Of a DNA stretch of 64,000 bases, positions 42,601-50,936 are shown one piece after another. The translations under genes were made by a program, and so were the position numbers. Origin of the DNA: Litoditis marina (lineage: Eukaryota; Nematoda; Chromadorea; Rhabditida; Rhabditidae); contig OZ038433.1 in the NCBI GenBank assembly GCA_964036275.1, positions 11,804,446 through 11,868,445 of the forward strand. Reading direction: 5' to 3'. Below the pieces are notes generated by a model. That model was not told the DNA's origin. It did no database searches and saw only the letters and a list, made by a program, of their open reading frames with translations. The number at the start of each line of letters is the position of its first letter. The first letter of the stretch is position 1.

Positions 42601-42953
42601 TCACCGTCTTCAAGAACCCTCAGTGATGTGTTAGGTAAAGATGTCATTAAAATAAACTGACAATTACAGAGTGTTTTTGAAGCAATTTCGTTTCAAGGGG
42701 TAAAGTGTTCGTAAATTTCACAGTCGCGTGATACACATTGGGAATATAGATCGTGCCTCGATGAAATGAACTTTCGTTGATGTTTGTTTACGTATTACGT
42801 GACTTTTCTGTTTACTAGTGAATTCATTGTTTGCAGATGCGTCGATGCTGCAAGGCCTTCCTTCATCTCCCAGAGGGTCAGGCTAGTCCGGTGGACAAAA
42901 CTATCAGAGTTACCTCCATAAATCTACAAAATAGACTGTCTAGAGTAGATTAA
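36679..42953 (+). CDS. Seven-transmembrane chemoreceptor B, nine exons, possibly disrupted at exon 6
   Basis: The exons by homology with gene A are 36679-36721, 38176-38318, 38680-38808, 40211-40320, 40570-40723, 41451-41627, 41904-41981, 42258-42320 and 42837-42953, giving 337 aa with a TAA stop and no frameshift. The N-terminus MLYNPRPNRP is the same as in A. Spans 1-7 align one to one, LALDRFTGF closes span 3 and the tail keeps MRRCCKAF and NLQNRLSRVD. A GATTTCAG acceptor abuts the ATG. The oddity is the exon 6 acceptor, which reads TTTTCCG where gene A has TTTTCAG, so no AG lies at the homologous position and no nearby AG keeps the frame. Either a non-AG or distant acceptor is used, or this allele is a pseudogene. 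Several introns are enlarged by mobile elements (intron 1 1.45 kb, intron 3 1.4 kb). Role as for A: probable G-protein-coupled chemosensory receptor in ciliated neurons. Confidence 0.8.
36835..36875. repeat. GC-rich short hairpin in receptor B intron 1
   Basis: GCCGGC, TAAA, GCCGGC lies in a locally GC-rich stretch (GGTGCCGCC to CTTCCCCTCCC). Together with CCGCAGCCGG at about 37553 it may mark the edges of an insert that carries the minisatellite. Confidence 0.45.
36960..37535. repeat. 25-bp minisatellite (CATAGAGCGCGAGAC) in receptor B intron 1
   Basis: About 22 diverged units of the form AACATAGAGCGCGAGACTTT plus TCCTT repeat at 24-31 bp. The best-preserved units (37255-37445) keep a 25-bp period. 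Non-coding. Confidence 0.85.
37736..38094. mobile_element. Terminal-inverted-repeat element (TTAAAGGGACCG family), copy 2
   Basis: GTTAAAGGGACCGTTCCTCT at the left matches the ends of the 8737-9246 element. The right end TGTAGAGGTACAGTCTCTTC is a diverged mirror. It is in receptor B intron 1. Confidence 0.45.
38497..38665 (-). mobile_element. tRNA-derived SINE-like element, copy 4, in receptor B intron 2
   Basis: On the - strand the head is GTCTGCGCCAACGAAATGAC and GGGAGGGTACTGTATCTCAG. The body has an A-box-like GCGCAGTGGTTAGCTTG and a B-box GGTTCGATTCCGGTGGAGAC. It ends just before the exon 3 acceptor region. Confidence 0.7.
38947..40072 (+). mobile_element. 1.1-kb composite element, copy 3, in receptor B intron 3
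   Basis: It has the same module order as the copy at 12629. The fold-back is at 38947-39283, with arms reading TTAGTATAAAAAACGAGTG and its mirror. A diverged middle carries GGTAGTCGAACCTC, followed by GCCGCCGCGGCCGCCGCC and CATTTTTGCGAGACG, and the terminal GC hairpin is at 40047-40069. A retroposon tail interrupts it at 39350-39488. It is the most diverged copy. Confidence 0.75.
39350..39488 (+). mobile_element. 3' end of a non-LTR retrotransposon with (ATTCT)n tail, second copy
   Basis: GAGCGCGTAACAGAGTAAAC runs to CGCGAATAAACATTCTATTC and further (ATTCT) units. It is collinear with 3081-3208 and inserted within composite element copy 3. Confidence 0.65.
40848..41008 (-). mobile_element. 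tRNA-derived SINE-like element, copy 5, in receptor B intron 5
   Basis: On the - strand it runs from GTTCTATAGTCGTCGCCATT through GTATACTGTACATTTCAGC to GTTCGAGTCTCGCATGACAC and TTTATAAATTTGGCAAC. The body is diverged from the other copies. Confidence 0.6.
41149..41282 (+). mobile_element. 130-bp family B element, copy 4, receptor B intron 5
   Basis: TATACTAGAAGTAAATTGAA and CAGTCACGTAAAGTTAGC at the left are mirrored by GACTCTGCAATCGACTAACA and GTATA at the right. Confidence 0.85.
41721..41851 (+). mobile_element. 130-bp family B element, copy 5, receptor B intron 6
   Basis: TATACTAGAAGTGAATTGAA and AGTCACGTAAAGTTAGC at the left are mirrored by CACGTGACTGTGCAATTAAC and a TATA end. Confidence 0.85.
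42429..42562 (+). mobile_element. 130-bp family B element, copy 6, receptor B intron 8
   Basis: TATACTAGAAGTTAATTGAA and TAGTCACGTAAAGTTTGC at the left are mirrored by CACGTGACTGTGCAATTGAC and TAACAGTATA at the right. Confidence 0.85.
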
Positions 42954-43715
42954 TCTAGATCAACTGCAGTTCTATAGTCCGTTCCACCGAACTATGTCCT
43001 TCTACAGTATTCCGTCGATTATTCAGGAGGCTTTTTCTAATGAAGAATTCACTGTTTTGGTCTTACACTTTCAGAGGGTTGGAAGTAGTAAAGTTGCAGA
43101 ACACAATGCCAAAATTTCGAGACAATTCAAAAACGTCAACATCCCAAACGTTGACCTTCGAGCGTATTACTGTAGAGGGCTATGAGTGGGTGGAACACAC
43201 TATAATCGGTATTCCATGAATATGCTTGTGGTGACAGACGCTGTTGTAACAATAACAGAACTTGTAAGTAATGCAAACACTCATCTCTAAAACTAGTTGT
43301 TTTACTCTGTTTTACAAAATCACGTTTAGTCGGAACTGATGAAAAACACAACGGGTCCGGAAGTTAAATTTGAGATCAAACTAGATTCTTCTCGGGGTTT
43401 TCATTGCAATTCAGTTGTTCATAAAGATTGAAAATTTCATCGTTATGATTGTTTTCGTAGAAGTCAATTTCCATTGTTATTTTTGCTGTAAACATAGTGT
43501 CTCGTTCGCATCTTATAAACGATTTAAAAAAAGTTTGTGCACGAGGTCATAAATTAAACCCCCTTGCCTGTTATTATTGGCTGAATGTTCATCTCAGCTC
43601 AGGGATAATTAACCACGTTTTTTTTTATTTGAAGACGTTTGAATGAGCTTCGTCAAGTGCGCTGATTACAAGTTTAATTCACATACATCAGTTTACACTC
43701 AAACGCAACCAATTT
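42954..43715. other. Intergenic downstream of receptor B
   Basis: No gene or RNA seen. The open frames at 42994-43351 on both strands lack features. Confidence 0.4.
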
Positions 43716-43834
43716 AAAGAAGGACGATTATATGGACCAATCCCGTGTCAACGTTCCTTTAAACTGCAATTGAAAAATGTATTGCAGTTTAAAGGACTGA
43801 AGCGTTGCGATTGGACCACATAATCGTCCTTCTT
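43716..43834. mobile_element. Fold-back element, copy 4
   Basis: AAAGAAGGACGATTATATGG is mirrored by CCACATAATCGTCCTTCTT, with inner arms CCTTTAAACTGCAATTG / ATTGCAGTTTAAAGG. 119 bp. Confidence 0.85.
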
Positions 43835-44040
43835 CAAAGTGTAATTTCCCGAGTGGAAAAAACCTCCAAGACAAGTTTTGTTGAAGACAACGCAAAACTC
43901 CACTCGAACTCGGAACTCGAAAACTCGAGTTTTGTAGGAACTCTGAATGCACTTAGAAACCAAAGTTCTGGATTTGAACACTCTGGAAATTTCGACATAA
44001 ATCAACATTTCCAAATCGAGTCAATATTAGTAAAAAGTGG

Positions 44041-44544
44041 AGGAACCAACAAATGTGTGAGTTGTGTTTGGTTCGACCTCAATATCAGCAAAAAGTAAAC
44101 GATACGAATTGCTGTGATACTGTAGCAGAAGTATTCTTCAAAAATAGAACAATACAAATGTTGCACAATGGTTCACGAAGCCCGCATGATATTTCAGAAA
44201 TTGCCGCTCAGGCATCAGCCGATACGGTCCCGTAACTTTTCGCCAAATTTTGACGGTCCCGTCACCACTGAAAAGTCGCGGGACCGTCGCAGAATGGCTC
44301 GCATAGTCAACAAGTCCTGCGACGGTCCCGGAACCATAGTATTGGCGCGACACACCATCACAAATATTTCAGGGTATTTCATGTGTGCTTTGACGACATG
44401 CGTGCGTTGTGAACCATTGTGCAACATTTGTATTGTTCTATTTTTGCAGAATACTTCTGCTACAGTATCACAGCAATTCTTATCGTTCACTTTTTGCTGA
44501 TATCGAGGTCGAACCAAACACAACTCACACATTTGTTGGTTCCC
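44041..44544. mobile_element. Element with about 134-bp terminal inverted repeats and GACGGTCCCG core
   Basis: The left arm (44041-44174), from AGGAACCAACAAATGTGTGA to TTGCACAATGGTTCAC, is mirrored by 44411-44544 almost base for base. The 235-bp centre contains four GACGGTCCCG or CGGGACCGTC words in both orientations, which can form a cruciform. No transposase is present. Both arms carry the same antisense-paired open frame, which is not taken as a gene. Confidence 0.85.
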
Positions 44545-44809
44545 CCCCCCCCTTTTTACTAATCGTCCTTTTATGCTAGTTGTACTCCTACAACTTCATA
44601 TGTTACCTATTCACATAGTGAATCTTGTGAACTCATTATATTATTATGGAAATCTCAGTTTTGTGTGTGCACAAAGCCGAATGCAGACCATAAAATTACT
44701 GATGTTGTAATATAACGCAGGTTACTGGCTCTGTCACTATCAACAACTGAACAAAAACGCTAAACGTTCCGATTGACATATACACCGCTTTTAGCGGCGA
44801 TAAGCGATG
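44545..44809. other. Intergenic, nothing recognised
   Basis: Starts with a poly-C/T run from 44545. No other feature. Confidence 0.3.
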
Positions 44810-45900
44810 GGGATTGGCGCCATTGACAAATCTACAATCAGAGACACCAACTCACTTACAATATAGCCATTATTTCCAATACCACATCAAAAACCTTCGT
44901 TGAAACTTTTTTTCATTCCTGCGTCAATTGACACACGCGTCTGGCGCCAGAACGAAACGAAATTTTCTAGGTTTTTGAGCTACCAGTACACACTACATGT
45001 GTCAATTACTGATTGGGGCAATATTCAAACTATTCAATTGTCAGTTTCGTGTGTTTTTGTTTTGGCGCCATTTGGCGTCTGTTCCGAGCCAGACGATAAA
45101 GTTCGATTTTGAATTTGTGGATCTTTATTTCACATTGGAATATTCAATATCTGTTAACTTGAAACAGTTTGATTGACGATAACTGATATTTTTCCAACTT
45201 TGGCGCCAATTGGCGCCAGCGCACAATGCCAACAGTACTTTTTTTGATTTTCAGATTGAGCATCTTACTTGCCATGTGATAGTTATTTAGTGTACCGAAT
45301 TTCAGACGATTCTATTGACGCTGTCGTGAGTTTAGGTTTTGGCGCCATCTGGCGCCTGGTTCGAGCGCCAGAAGGAAAATTTCAGTTTTGGAAAAAGACT
45401 TTCACACTTGCCACCAAAGTATTCAATTTCTATTAGTGTTCAACATTTTAGTTGATGATAAATAGTGTTTTGCCGTTTTTGGCGCCTATTGGCGCCAGCG
45501 CCGGGCGCCAATGATGATGTATTCATCTCATATTTGGCGCGACGGGCTAACTTTTGCATTATAACTCATGTTTCAAATTTCAACTAAATCGGTTCGGTAG
45601 TTTTTCCAATAGTGGTTTTTGGCGCCTATTGGCGCCCGCGCCCGACGCCAATGAGGAGCTATACATCTCATATTTGGCGCGACATGCTAAATTTCGCATT
45701 AGAACTCATGTTTCAAATTTCAGCTAAATCGGTTCGATAGTGCTTCCAATAGTCGTTTTTGGCGCCTATTGGCGCCCGCGCCCGGCGCCAGAGATTACAT
45801 ATACATTTCATACTTGGCGCGACAAGCTAACTTTTGCCATAGAATAGATGTTCCAAATTTCAGCCAAATTGGTTCAGTAGTTTTTCCACTACGATGCGGA
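44810..45900. repeat. GGCGCC-rich repeat with a 140-bp tandem core
   Basis: TTTTTGGCGCCTATTGGCGC starts units at 45476, 45616 and 45756, an exact 140-bp spacing. Each unit continues with a GCGCC..(A/G)CGCCA stretch, ACATCTCATATTTGGCGCGA and TTTCAAATTTCA.CTAAATCG. Upstream (44810-45470) more diverged units keep only the GGCGCCA words. Non-coding. Confidence 0.85.
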
Positions 45901-45912
45901 CAGAATTCCGTG

Positions 45913-45970
45913 AGGGACGAGGGACGAGGGAGGAGGGACGAGGGACGAGGGAGGAGGGACGAGGGACGAA
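45913..45970. repeat. GGGACGA/GGGAGGA minisatellite
   Basis: Eight 7-base units read GGGACGA or GGGAGGA, organised as a higher-order triplet (ACGA, ACGA, AGGA). It follows directly on the GGCGCC repeat. Confidence 0.9.
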
Positions 45971-46164
45971 TTACGGCGGAACTTTTCAACAACGACATGA
46001 AACCATAACTCAGGCGAAAATATTCCGATTTGGCTGAAATTTTCACACAATGTTCAATTCGTGATTCTCTAACGTTCTCCCCTTTTAGTTTTCAAAAAAA
46101 AATATGTTTGAAGATTTTTGGTAATTAAAAGGAAAAAACGAGTCCGCAATGGCCAAACCAAAGA

Positions 46165-46200
46165 CAACTCACGCAGAGCGCTTCGCGCTCCGCGCGATTC
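46165..46200 (-). repeat. Isolated GC hairpin similar to the composite element terminus
   Basis: GCAGAGCGCTTCGCGCTCCGC followed by GCGATTCGG is a diverged version of the GCGCAGCGC/GCGCTGCGC hairpin that ends the 1.1-kb elements. Confidence 0.55.
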
Positions 46201-46586
46201 GGAAACCCCAAACTTTACAAAGGATAACTAATTAAATGAACGGAATCAGGTTAAATGAAATCAAGTTAACTAGGATAAAGTTAAAACATGAATGTGAATT
46301 AGAAGTAATAAATACTATCTATGAAGTTAATAATGACTAAGTTTAAAATAAAATACATCGTTTCGGCCTCACCACCTTTACGATGTCTTAGGGTCAGTGG
46401 TCGGGGCAGTACATTTTCTAACATTGTAGAGTTGTGATGAAATTCTCGTTATATTCATTCAAATCATTCGTTCTATTCTGTCACACATCGCGGACGTGAG
46501 TTAAACAACGACTCAAACTCAAGCGAACCGGGAGCAAACTACAAAACTACAAACATAGAGAACCGACTCGGAACGCGCTCGGTTTA
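46201..46586. other. Intergenic, nothing recognised
   Basis: No gene or RNA. GAGCAAACTACAAAACTACA at 46532 is a variant of the recurring TCAAACTACAAA word. Confidence 0.4.
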
Positions 46587-46747
46587 TTACAAATTCGCAT
46601 TTGGTCGAAACTGTATTGCAACAAATCTAGAGATATATTGTGCCCTGAAGAGACGTCAGACGACGAGAGTGAAAATCAATGCATATGACAGCCACGCTGT
46701 ATAAACAGTTATTTACTGTTTTGCAAGGACTCTTGTTCTGAGAAGAC
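46587..46747 (+). repeat. Dispersed 165-bp repeat, copy 2
   Basis: It starts TTACAAATTCGCATTTGGTC and is collinear with 23508-23672 to TTTGCAAGGACTCTTGTTCT. Confidence 0.8.
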
Positions 46748-46859
46748 AATATCAACAGTAGTTTACCTAGTGGCCGTATTCACGTAGCTCAAAGAGCCGG
46801 GTAAGCTATTTGAGCAGAATTCAAATAGTGTACCACAAACTACTCACTCAATTGCTTTT

Positions 46860-46863
46860 ATAT

Positions 46864-46893
<30 letters not shown>
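46860..46893. repeat. (TTTA)n microsatellite
   Basis: About eight TTTA units on the + strand; it may be the tail of a minus-strand retroposon. Confidence 0.9.
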
Positions 46894-46894
<1 letters not shown>

Positions 46895-47387
46895 TCTACA
46901 TTCAAAGAATGTGGCACTCGCTCATCAGAGAAAGAGAAGAAGAATAGAGAAAAAATTGCCATGAAATTTAAATTGTTCACAGTTCACTTTTTGTACGATG
47001 TTGTATCGGAGAGGGTTGAACATTAATATTTGAATATATATTATTCTCGCCAACGCAAGAAATAATATACAAGCCTAATGCAAATTCATTATACTCCCAT
47101 CGTCGCTAACGCAACAATAACGAATATGGTTTTAGAAAGTGCATGATGATATGTATTGAATGGAGCACTTCATAGTTTTTGAGATTGGATTCCTGTAGGC
47201 GTGTTGAAAGAGTCAGTGTCAAATCAAAGGAGACAAAGTTGCACAACGCTAGTGAGAACATGATCAAACACTGGAGAGAATGTACAGGGTTGAGTAAATC
47301 GTCACGCAGCTTCGACTAGTAAGAACCACCTCCAAACGAAAGATACCACCACGGAGGAGGTCAATCTTTCTAGGGTTGTTGAAGTCG
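46894..47387. other. Intergenic, nothing recognised
   Basis: Only two short ATTATTCTCGCCAACGCAA / CATCGTCGCTAACGCAA repeats (47041 and 47098) are visible. Confidence 0.35.
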
Positions 47388-47890
47388 AACTCGAAACTCG
47401 AAAACTCGAAATTTTCCAAAACTCGAAAACTCGGAATTTTCCCAAACTCGACAACTCGAAAACTCGACTTTTCGCCAAACTCCAAAACTCGAAAACTCGA
47501 TTTTTCACCAAACTCGAAAACTCGATTTTTGAAATTTTGAACGCGAAAACTCAAAAATAAAATATTTGGGACTCTAAAAATGGACTTTTTCGGTCCAAAA
47601 ACACTCAAAACTCGACTCGACTCGAAAAAACTCGAAAATTTTCGAGTTGAGTCGAACTCGAAATTTCTCAAAACTCGAAAACTGGAAAACTCGAAATTTC
47701 CCAAAACTCGAAAACTCGAAATTTTCCAAAACTCGAAAACTTGATTTTTCGCCAAACTCGAAAACTCGAAATTTTCCAAAACTCGAAAACTCGAAAACTC
47801 GAAATTTTCCAAAACTCGAAAACTTGATTTTTCGCCAAACTCGAAAACTCGAAATTTTCCAAAACTCGAAACTTTGAACTCGATTAACAA
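47388..47890. repeat. CTCGAAAA minisatellite
   Basis: Units of AACTCGAAAACTCGAAATTT plus TCCAA alternate with ACTCGATTTTTCGCCAA variants. Units run 19-26 bp. Apparent 208-aa and 76-aa open frames (Phe/Ser/Arg or Lys/Leu repeats) on the two strands are by-products. Short related stretches occur at 31950-32075 and 43885-43935. Confidence 0.9.
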
Positions 47891-48083
47891 CCCTAAATCA
47901 TTCTTCTCGGCATAACTCTACTACTAGGTAGTTGCAATTATAGAGTGTACACCCGAACGGTATTGAAACCAGATCTGGTGGTCCTTGTCTAGGCATCTGA
48001 ACGAAATACTAGGTTCTGAAATCCTCCAATAGTTACGACCAACAATTTCTCAGGGAAGGCACACAATGTCATAGCTGAACTAA
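47891..48083. other. Intergenic, nothing recognised
   Basis: No feature seen. Confidence 0.3.
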
Positions 48084-48119
48084 AAAAAAGAAGCTGATAT
48101 GAATATCAGCTTCTTTTTT
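48084..48119. repeat. Perfect 17-bp hairpin with T-run
   Basis: AAAAAAGAAGCTGATAT, loop GA, then the exact complement ending in TTTTTT. It looks like a bacterial terminator, but the context is a nematode genome, so it is listed as a palindrome only. Confidence 0.85.
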
Positions 48120-48145
48120 ATCTGTCTTATCTGTCTTTTATCTGT

Positions 48146-48211
48146 CTATAATAATAGTTTTACACATAAGACAGATATTCATCTGTCTTATGTGTAAAAC
48201 TATTATTATAG
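48146..48211. repeat. Perfect 31-bp hairpin with 4-base loop
   Basis: The left arm 48146-48176 (CTATAATAATAGTTTTACAC and on to AGACAGAT) and the right arm 48181-48211 pair without mismatch around ATTC. Repeats of TCTGTCTTAT lie just upstream (48120-48145). Confidence 0.92.
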
Positions 48212-48388
48212 TAAATGCCAAATTTATAAATGTCTGTCTCTTGCCGGAATCGAACCTGCGACCGAAAGTACCGTAACGCTATTGAAGCACATAAATGGCG
48301 AGCTTTGGAATCGAATCCATGTGTGCGTACACCGCGGAAAGTGAGATATACAGTACCCTCCCGCCTTTCCGTTGGCAACGACTATACC
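48212..48388 (-). mobile_element. tRNA-derived SINE-like element, copy 6
   Basis: On the - strand it runs from TATAGTCGTTGCCAACGGAA and GGCGGGAGGGTACTGTATA to the B-box GGTTCGATTCCGGCAAGAGA and a 3' end ATTTATAAATTTGGCATTTA. The 31-bp hairpin begins immediately after the 3' end. It is very close to copy 3 in the head part. Confidence 0.75.
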
Positions 48389-48596
48389 AGCGCCATTTGA
48401 GCTCAGTGAATACGGCCACAGGTCGCCCTACAAATCAAACTCGAATAGTGGTCACATTGTATGATCATCACACGTATAGAACGAGATGAGATTTTTTCCA
48501 ATATTTGAGAACTGAAAATAATTTTGCGAGACCACTCTGTATTGAACTTGAATAACCTATACATACGTGACAAACATGCAGAGAAAAACAAAATAT

Positions 48597-48600
<4 letters not shown>

Positions 48601-48687
<87 letters not shown>
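48601..48687. repeat. (GA)n microsatellite
   Basis: About 85 bases of GA with one AAGA interruption. Confidence 0.95.
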
Positions 48688-48690
<3 letters not shown>

Positions 48691-48845
48691 AATCGAGTGA
48701 AAATGAGAAACAAATTAAATATGCAACATCGGAGTGTTCACCAAAATGGAGAGCATCGAATCCTAAAGGCTAAAGGCTATGAATGAGCAACTTTCATTCT
48801 CTTCCAGTCAGACAGAACCTTGATAATATGGAGCGGTCTTCAGGG

Positions 48846-48920
48846 AGGTGTGCGTACACATCGAAAATTGAGATATACAGTACCCCCCCCCCCCGCCTTT
48901 CCGTTGACGACGACTATAGA
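48846..48920 (-). mobile_element. tRNA-derived SINE-like element, 5' fragment (copy 7)
   Basis: Only the head is present: GTCGTCGTCAACGGAAAGGC, a poly-G expansion, then GTACTGTATATCTCAATTTT and GTGTACGCACACC. The tRNA-like body is missing. Confidence 0.65.
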
Positions 48921-49202
48921 AGCCGCGTGCTTTTTCTGATTGTGTTTTCTCAATAGTCTGCTGGAACTGTCAGCAAATGTGATTTGTTCTAATTGAAATA
49001 CACTTATCATCTCGCGTTCGCCTGGTTTTGATTAACTTCCGCCCTACACCCAGACAATATGTTTCGACTACTTTATTTGGTTCCAATAAAAAAAATGAGT
49101 GTACAGTGAAGCGTAACAAGGATGAAACGCCTTCTAAAGTGTCTGCTACTTCATTTTCTTTTTCAAAGGAAGGCTGCACGGTGTTTGTCGCGTGGTCAAT
49201 TC
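48921..49202. other. Intergenic, nothing recognised
   Basis: Short antiparallel open frames at 48970-49246 lack features. Confidence 0.3.
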
Positions 49203-50283
49203 TATATGTAACCGGGTTTTTTGGTAACCTATCCGGTTTTTGGTAACCATTTTTTCAGGTCACCTCACAGGTAACCTGAAAAAATGGTAACTGAAATCCG
49301 ATTACCGTACAAACTAACGTACTAACGGTAAAAATCACATTTTGCATTGGAAAAACAGGTAACCGCTTCTCATTTTCGGTTACCGACCGGTTACCTACTG
49401 TGGTAACCTGAAACAAGTGTTACCTCTATTGTAGAGAAATGTTACTGTAGATGTAGATCTAGTTGGTACATAGGTACAAATTCTTATTGGTAGCTCTGCA
49501 CTGTCCGCACAGTTTACTATCTTCATCCTCCGTTTGAGAATACTCAGATGAATCAATGAACTAAATTGCCATTTAATCACTTCCATACAATTATGTAACT
49601 AACCTTTTTCTGTCACAGTTAGTAAATGGCTCAACTACTTTTTGTCCTGAGCTTTCCTCTATCTCACAGAGGTCGTACTCAATAAACTAGGTAACTCGAA
49701 CAATATTAGTTCAATACCCCAAACAATCGCTTGACATTTTCTGGTTTACCAGAAATTAGAAACAATATCAAATATCGAACTATAAGTAGGTTAGGAAACA
49801 CAAACCTAATGGGTATAACTCAATCGTAGTCTAACACGTAGCCTCCTCCCTTCTCTAGATACGGTGTCTGCTGGGGCACGGGTTTGTTCAGGACTGACTG
49901 TAGTTGTTCACTTTACCTTCTGTGGCAGAGAAAGATAACAACACGATTCGATTCCTATTCAGATATACATCAGAGCATGTAGCTTCGATTGGCGAAACAC
50001 TGATTTTTGAATTCATCACTCCACACACCAAATCTGTGTAGTTAGCGGACTTTGTAGACGTATTTTTCATAATTCTACACGTGTACTGTCCTGACTATTG
50101 TTCGAGTTTGCTTCTGTATTTTACTATGTTATTTTTCTTTGATCAATTGTATCCAAGTTATTCTGTGTTAAGTTTTTTCTTTCTGTGCAATTGTATTCAG
50201 CGCACCTCGTAGTGCATCAAATAAATAAATAAATAACCAAAAACCGGTTAGGTTCCCAAAAATCCGGTCACATATGGAATTCA
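49203..50283. mobile_element. About 1.08-kb element with GGTAACC-rich terminal inverted repeats
   Basis: ATATGTAACCGGGTTTTTTG and GTAACCTATCCGGTTTTTGG at the left are mirrored by CCAAAAACCGGTTAGGTTCC and CAAAAATCCGGTCACATAT at 50238-50276. A strong internal hairpin near the left end pairs GGTAACCATTTTTTCAGGT (49244) with ACCTGAAAAAATGGTAAC (49274). The right interior holds an (AAATA)n retroposon-like tail (50216-50236). No transposase frame is seen. Confidence 0.65.
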
Positions 50284-50442
50284 CCCGTTTGTCCTATCCG
50301 ACTATGTTTGTAGTTCGATTTGGTTGCGTTTCGGCAAAAATTCGTGAATAAATATGTGTATTTGAGATCAAACTACAATGAATGTTTGGTTACGTTTTAT
50401 ATGTGTCCGCCTTACTGAAATAGCTCCGACTCAGAACGATTG

Positions 50443-50590
50443 GCGCCAATTTTCTTCGATTGGCCAGCTACAAAAGCGAGAGAGTGTGCAGGTCAATGAG
50501 GCCGCAGACATCTGGGTCTCTCTGACCTGCACACTCTCTCGCTCAGCCAATAAAAAAGCGGCTGGCCAATTGGCTGGGAACTGTCTGAGG
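50443..50590. mobile_element. Inverted-repeat element with AGAGAGTGTGCAG motif, copy 3 (partial)
   Basis: GCCAATTTTCTTCGATTGGC and AGCTACAAAAGCGAGAGAGT correspond to the left half of 34787-35119. GCAGGTCA/TGACCTGC and GAGAGAGTGT/ACACTCTCTC form an internal hairpin. It is truncated by, or fused to, the family A element that follows. Confidence 0.7.
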
Positions 50591-50816
50591 GTCCATCCTA
50601 CTGAGACTTGGCAGCGTGCCAATAAATATTCCAGGCTAATTTAAACCACTTTGGAGTTTTTCAAACAACTTCAAATCTCAGTTTACGGTTGCTCAGTTTC
50701 TTAAAAACATGTGAATGAAAAATGTCTTCAGAATACTTATGTCTGCTCCGAGAAATAGTCTACCGAAAATGTTGGCACGATGCCAATGAGTCTCAATGGG
50801 AATGCACCGAACTATA
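50591..50816 (+). mobile_element. Short inverted-repeat element, family A, copy 4
   Basis: TACTGAGACTTGGCAGCGTG at the left and GGCACGATGCCAATGAGTCT, then CACCGAACTATA, at the right. The interior is collinear with copies 1 and 2. The first bases of the left terminus are missing. Confidence 0.75.
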
Positions 50817-50936
50817 ATAGGTAGTCAAAATGATCCAATCAAAGACAGATGTTTGTATTTATGTTATCAGTACTCACGTGTCCTATTTTCTTCTCGGTAC
50901 AATCATCGTTTCAATTGTGCACACTGTTTTAGGCTT

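Noticed and set aside
43728..44014. Overlapping minus-strand frames of 74-88 codons
   Set aside because: They cross the fold-back element at 43716-43834 and adjoining repeats. No splice or domain evidence.
47264..47890. 208-aa minus-strand frame rich in Phe, Ser and Arg
   Set aside because: It follows the CTCGAAAA minisatellite, and the right end has no domain.
48084..48119. Rho-independent terminator
   Set aside because: The hairpin plus T-run has the right form, but the surrounding sequence is nematode DNA with spliced genes, where such terminators are not used.
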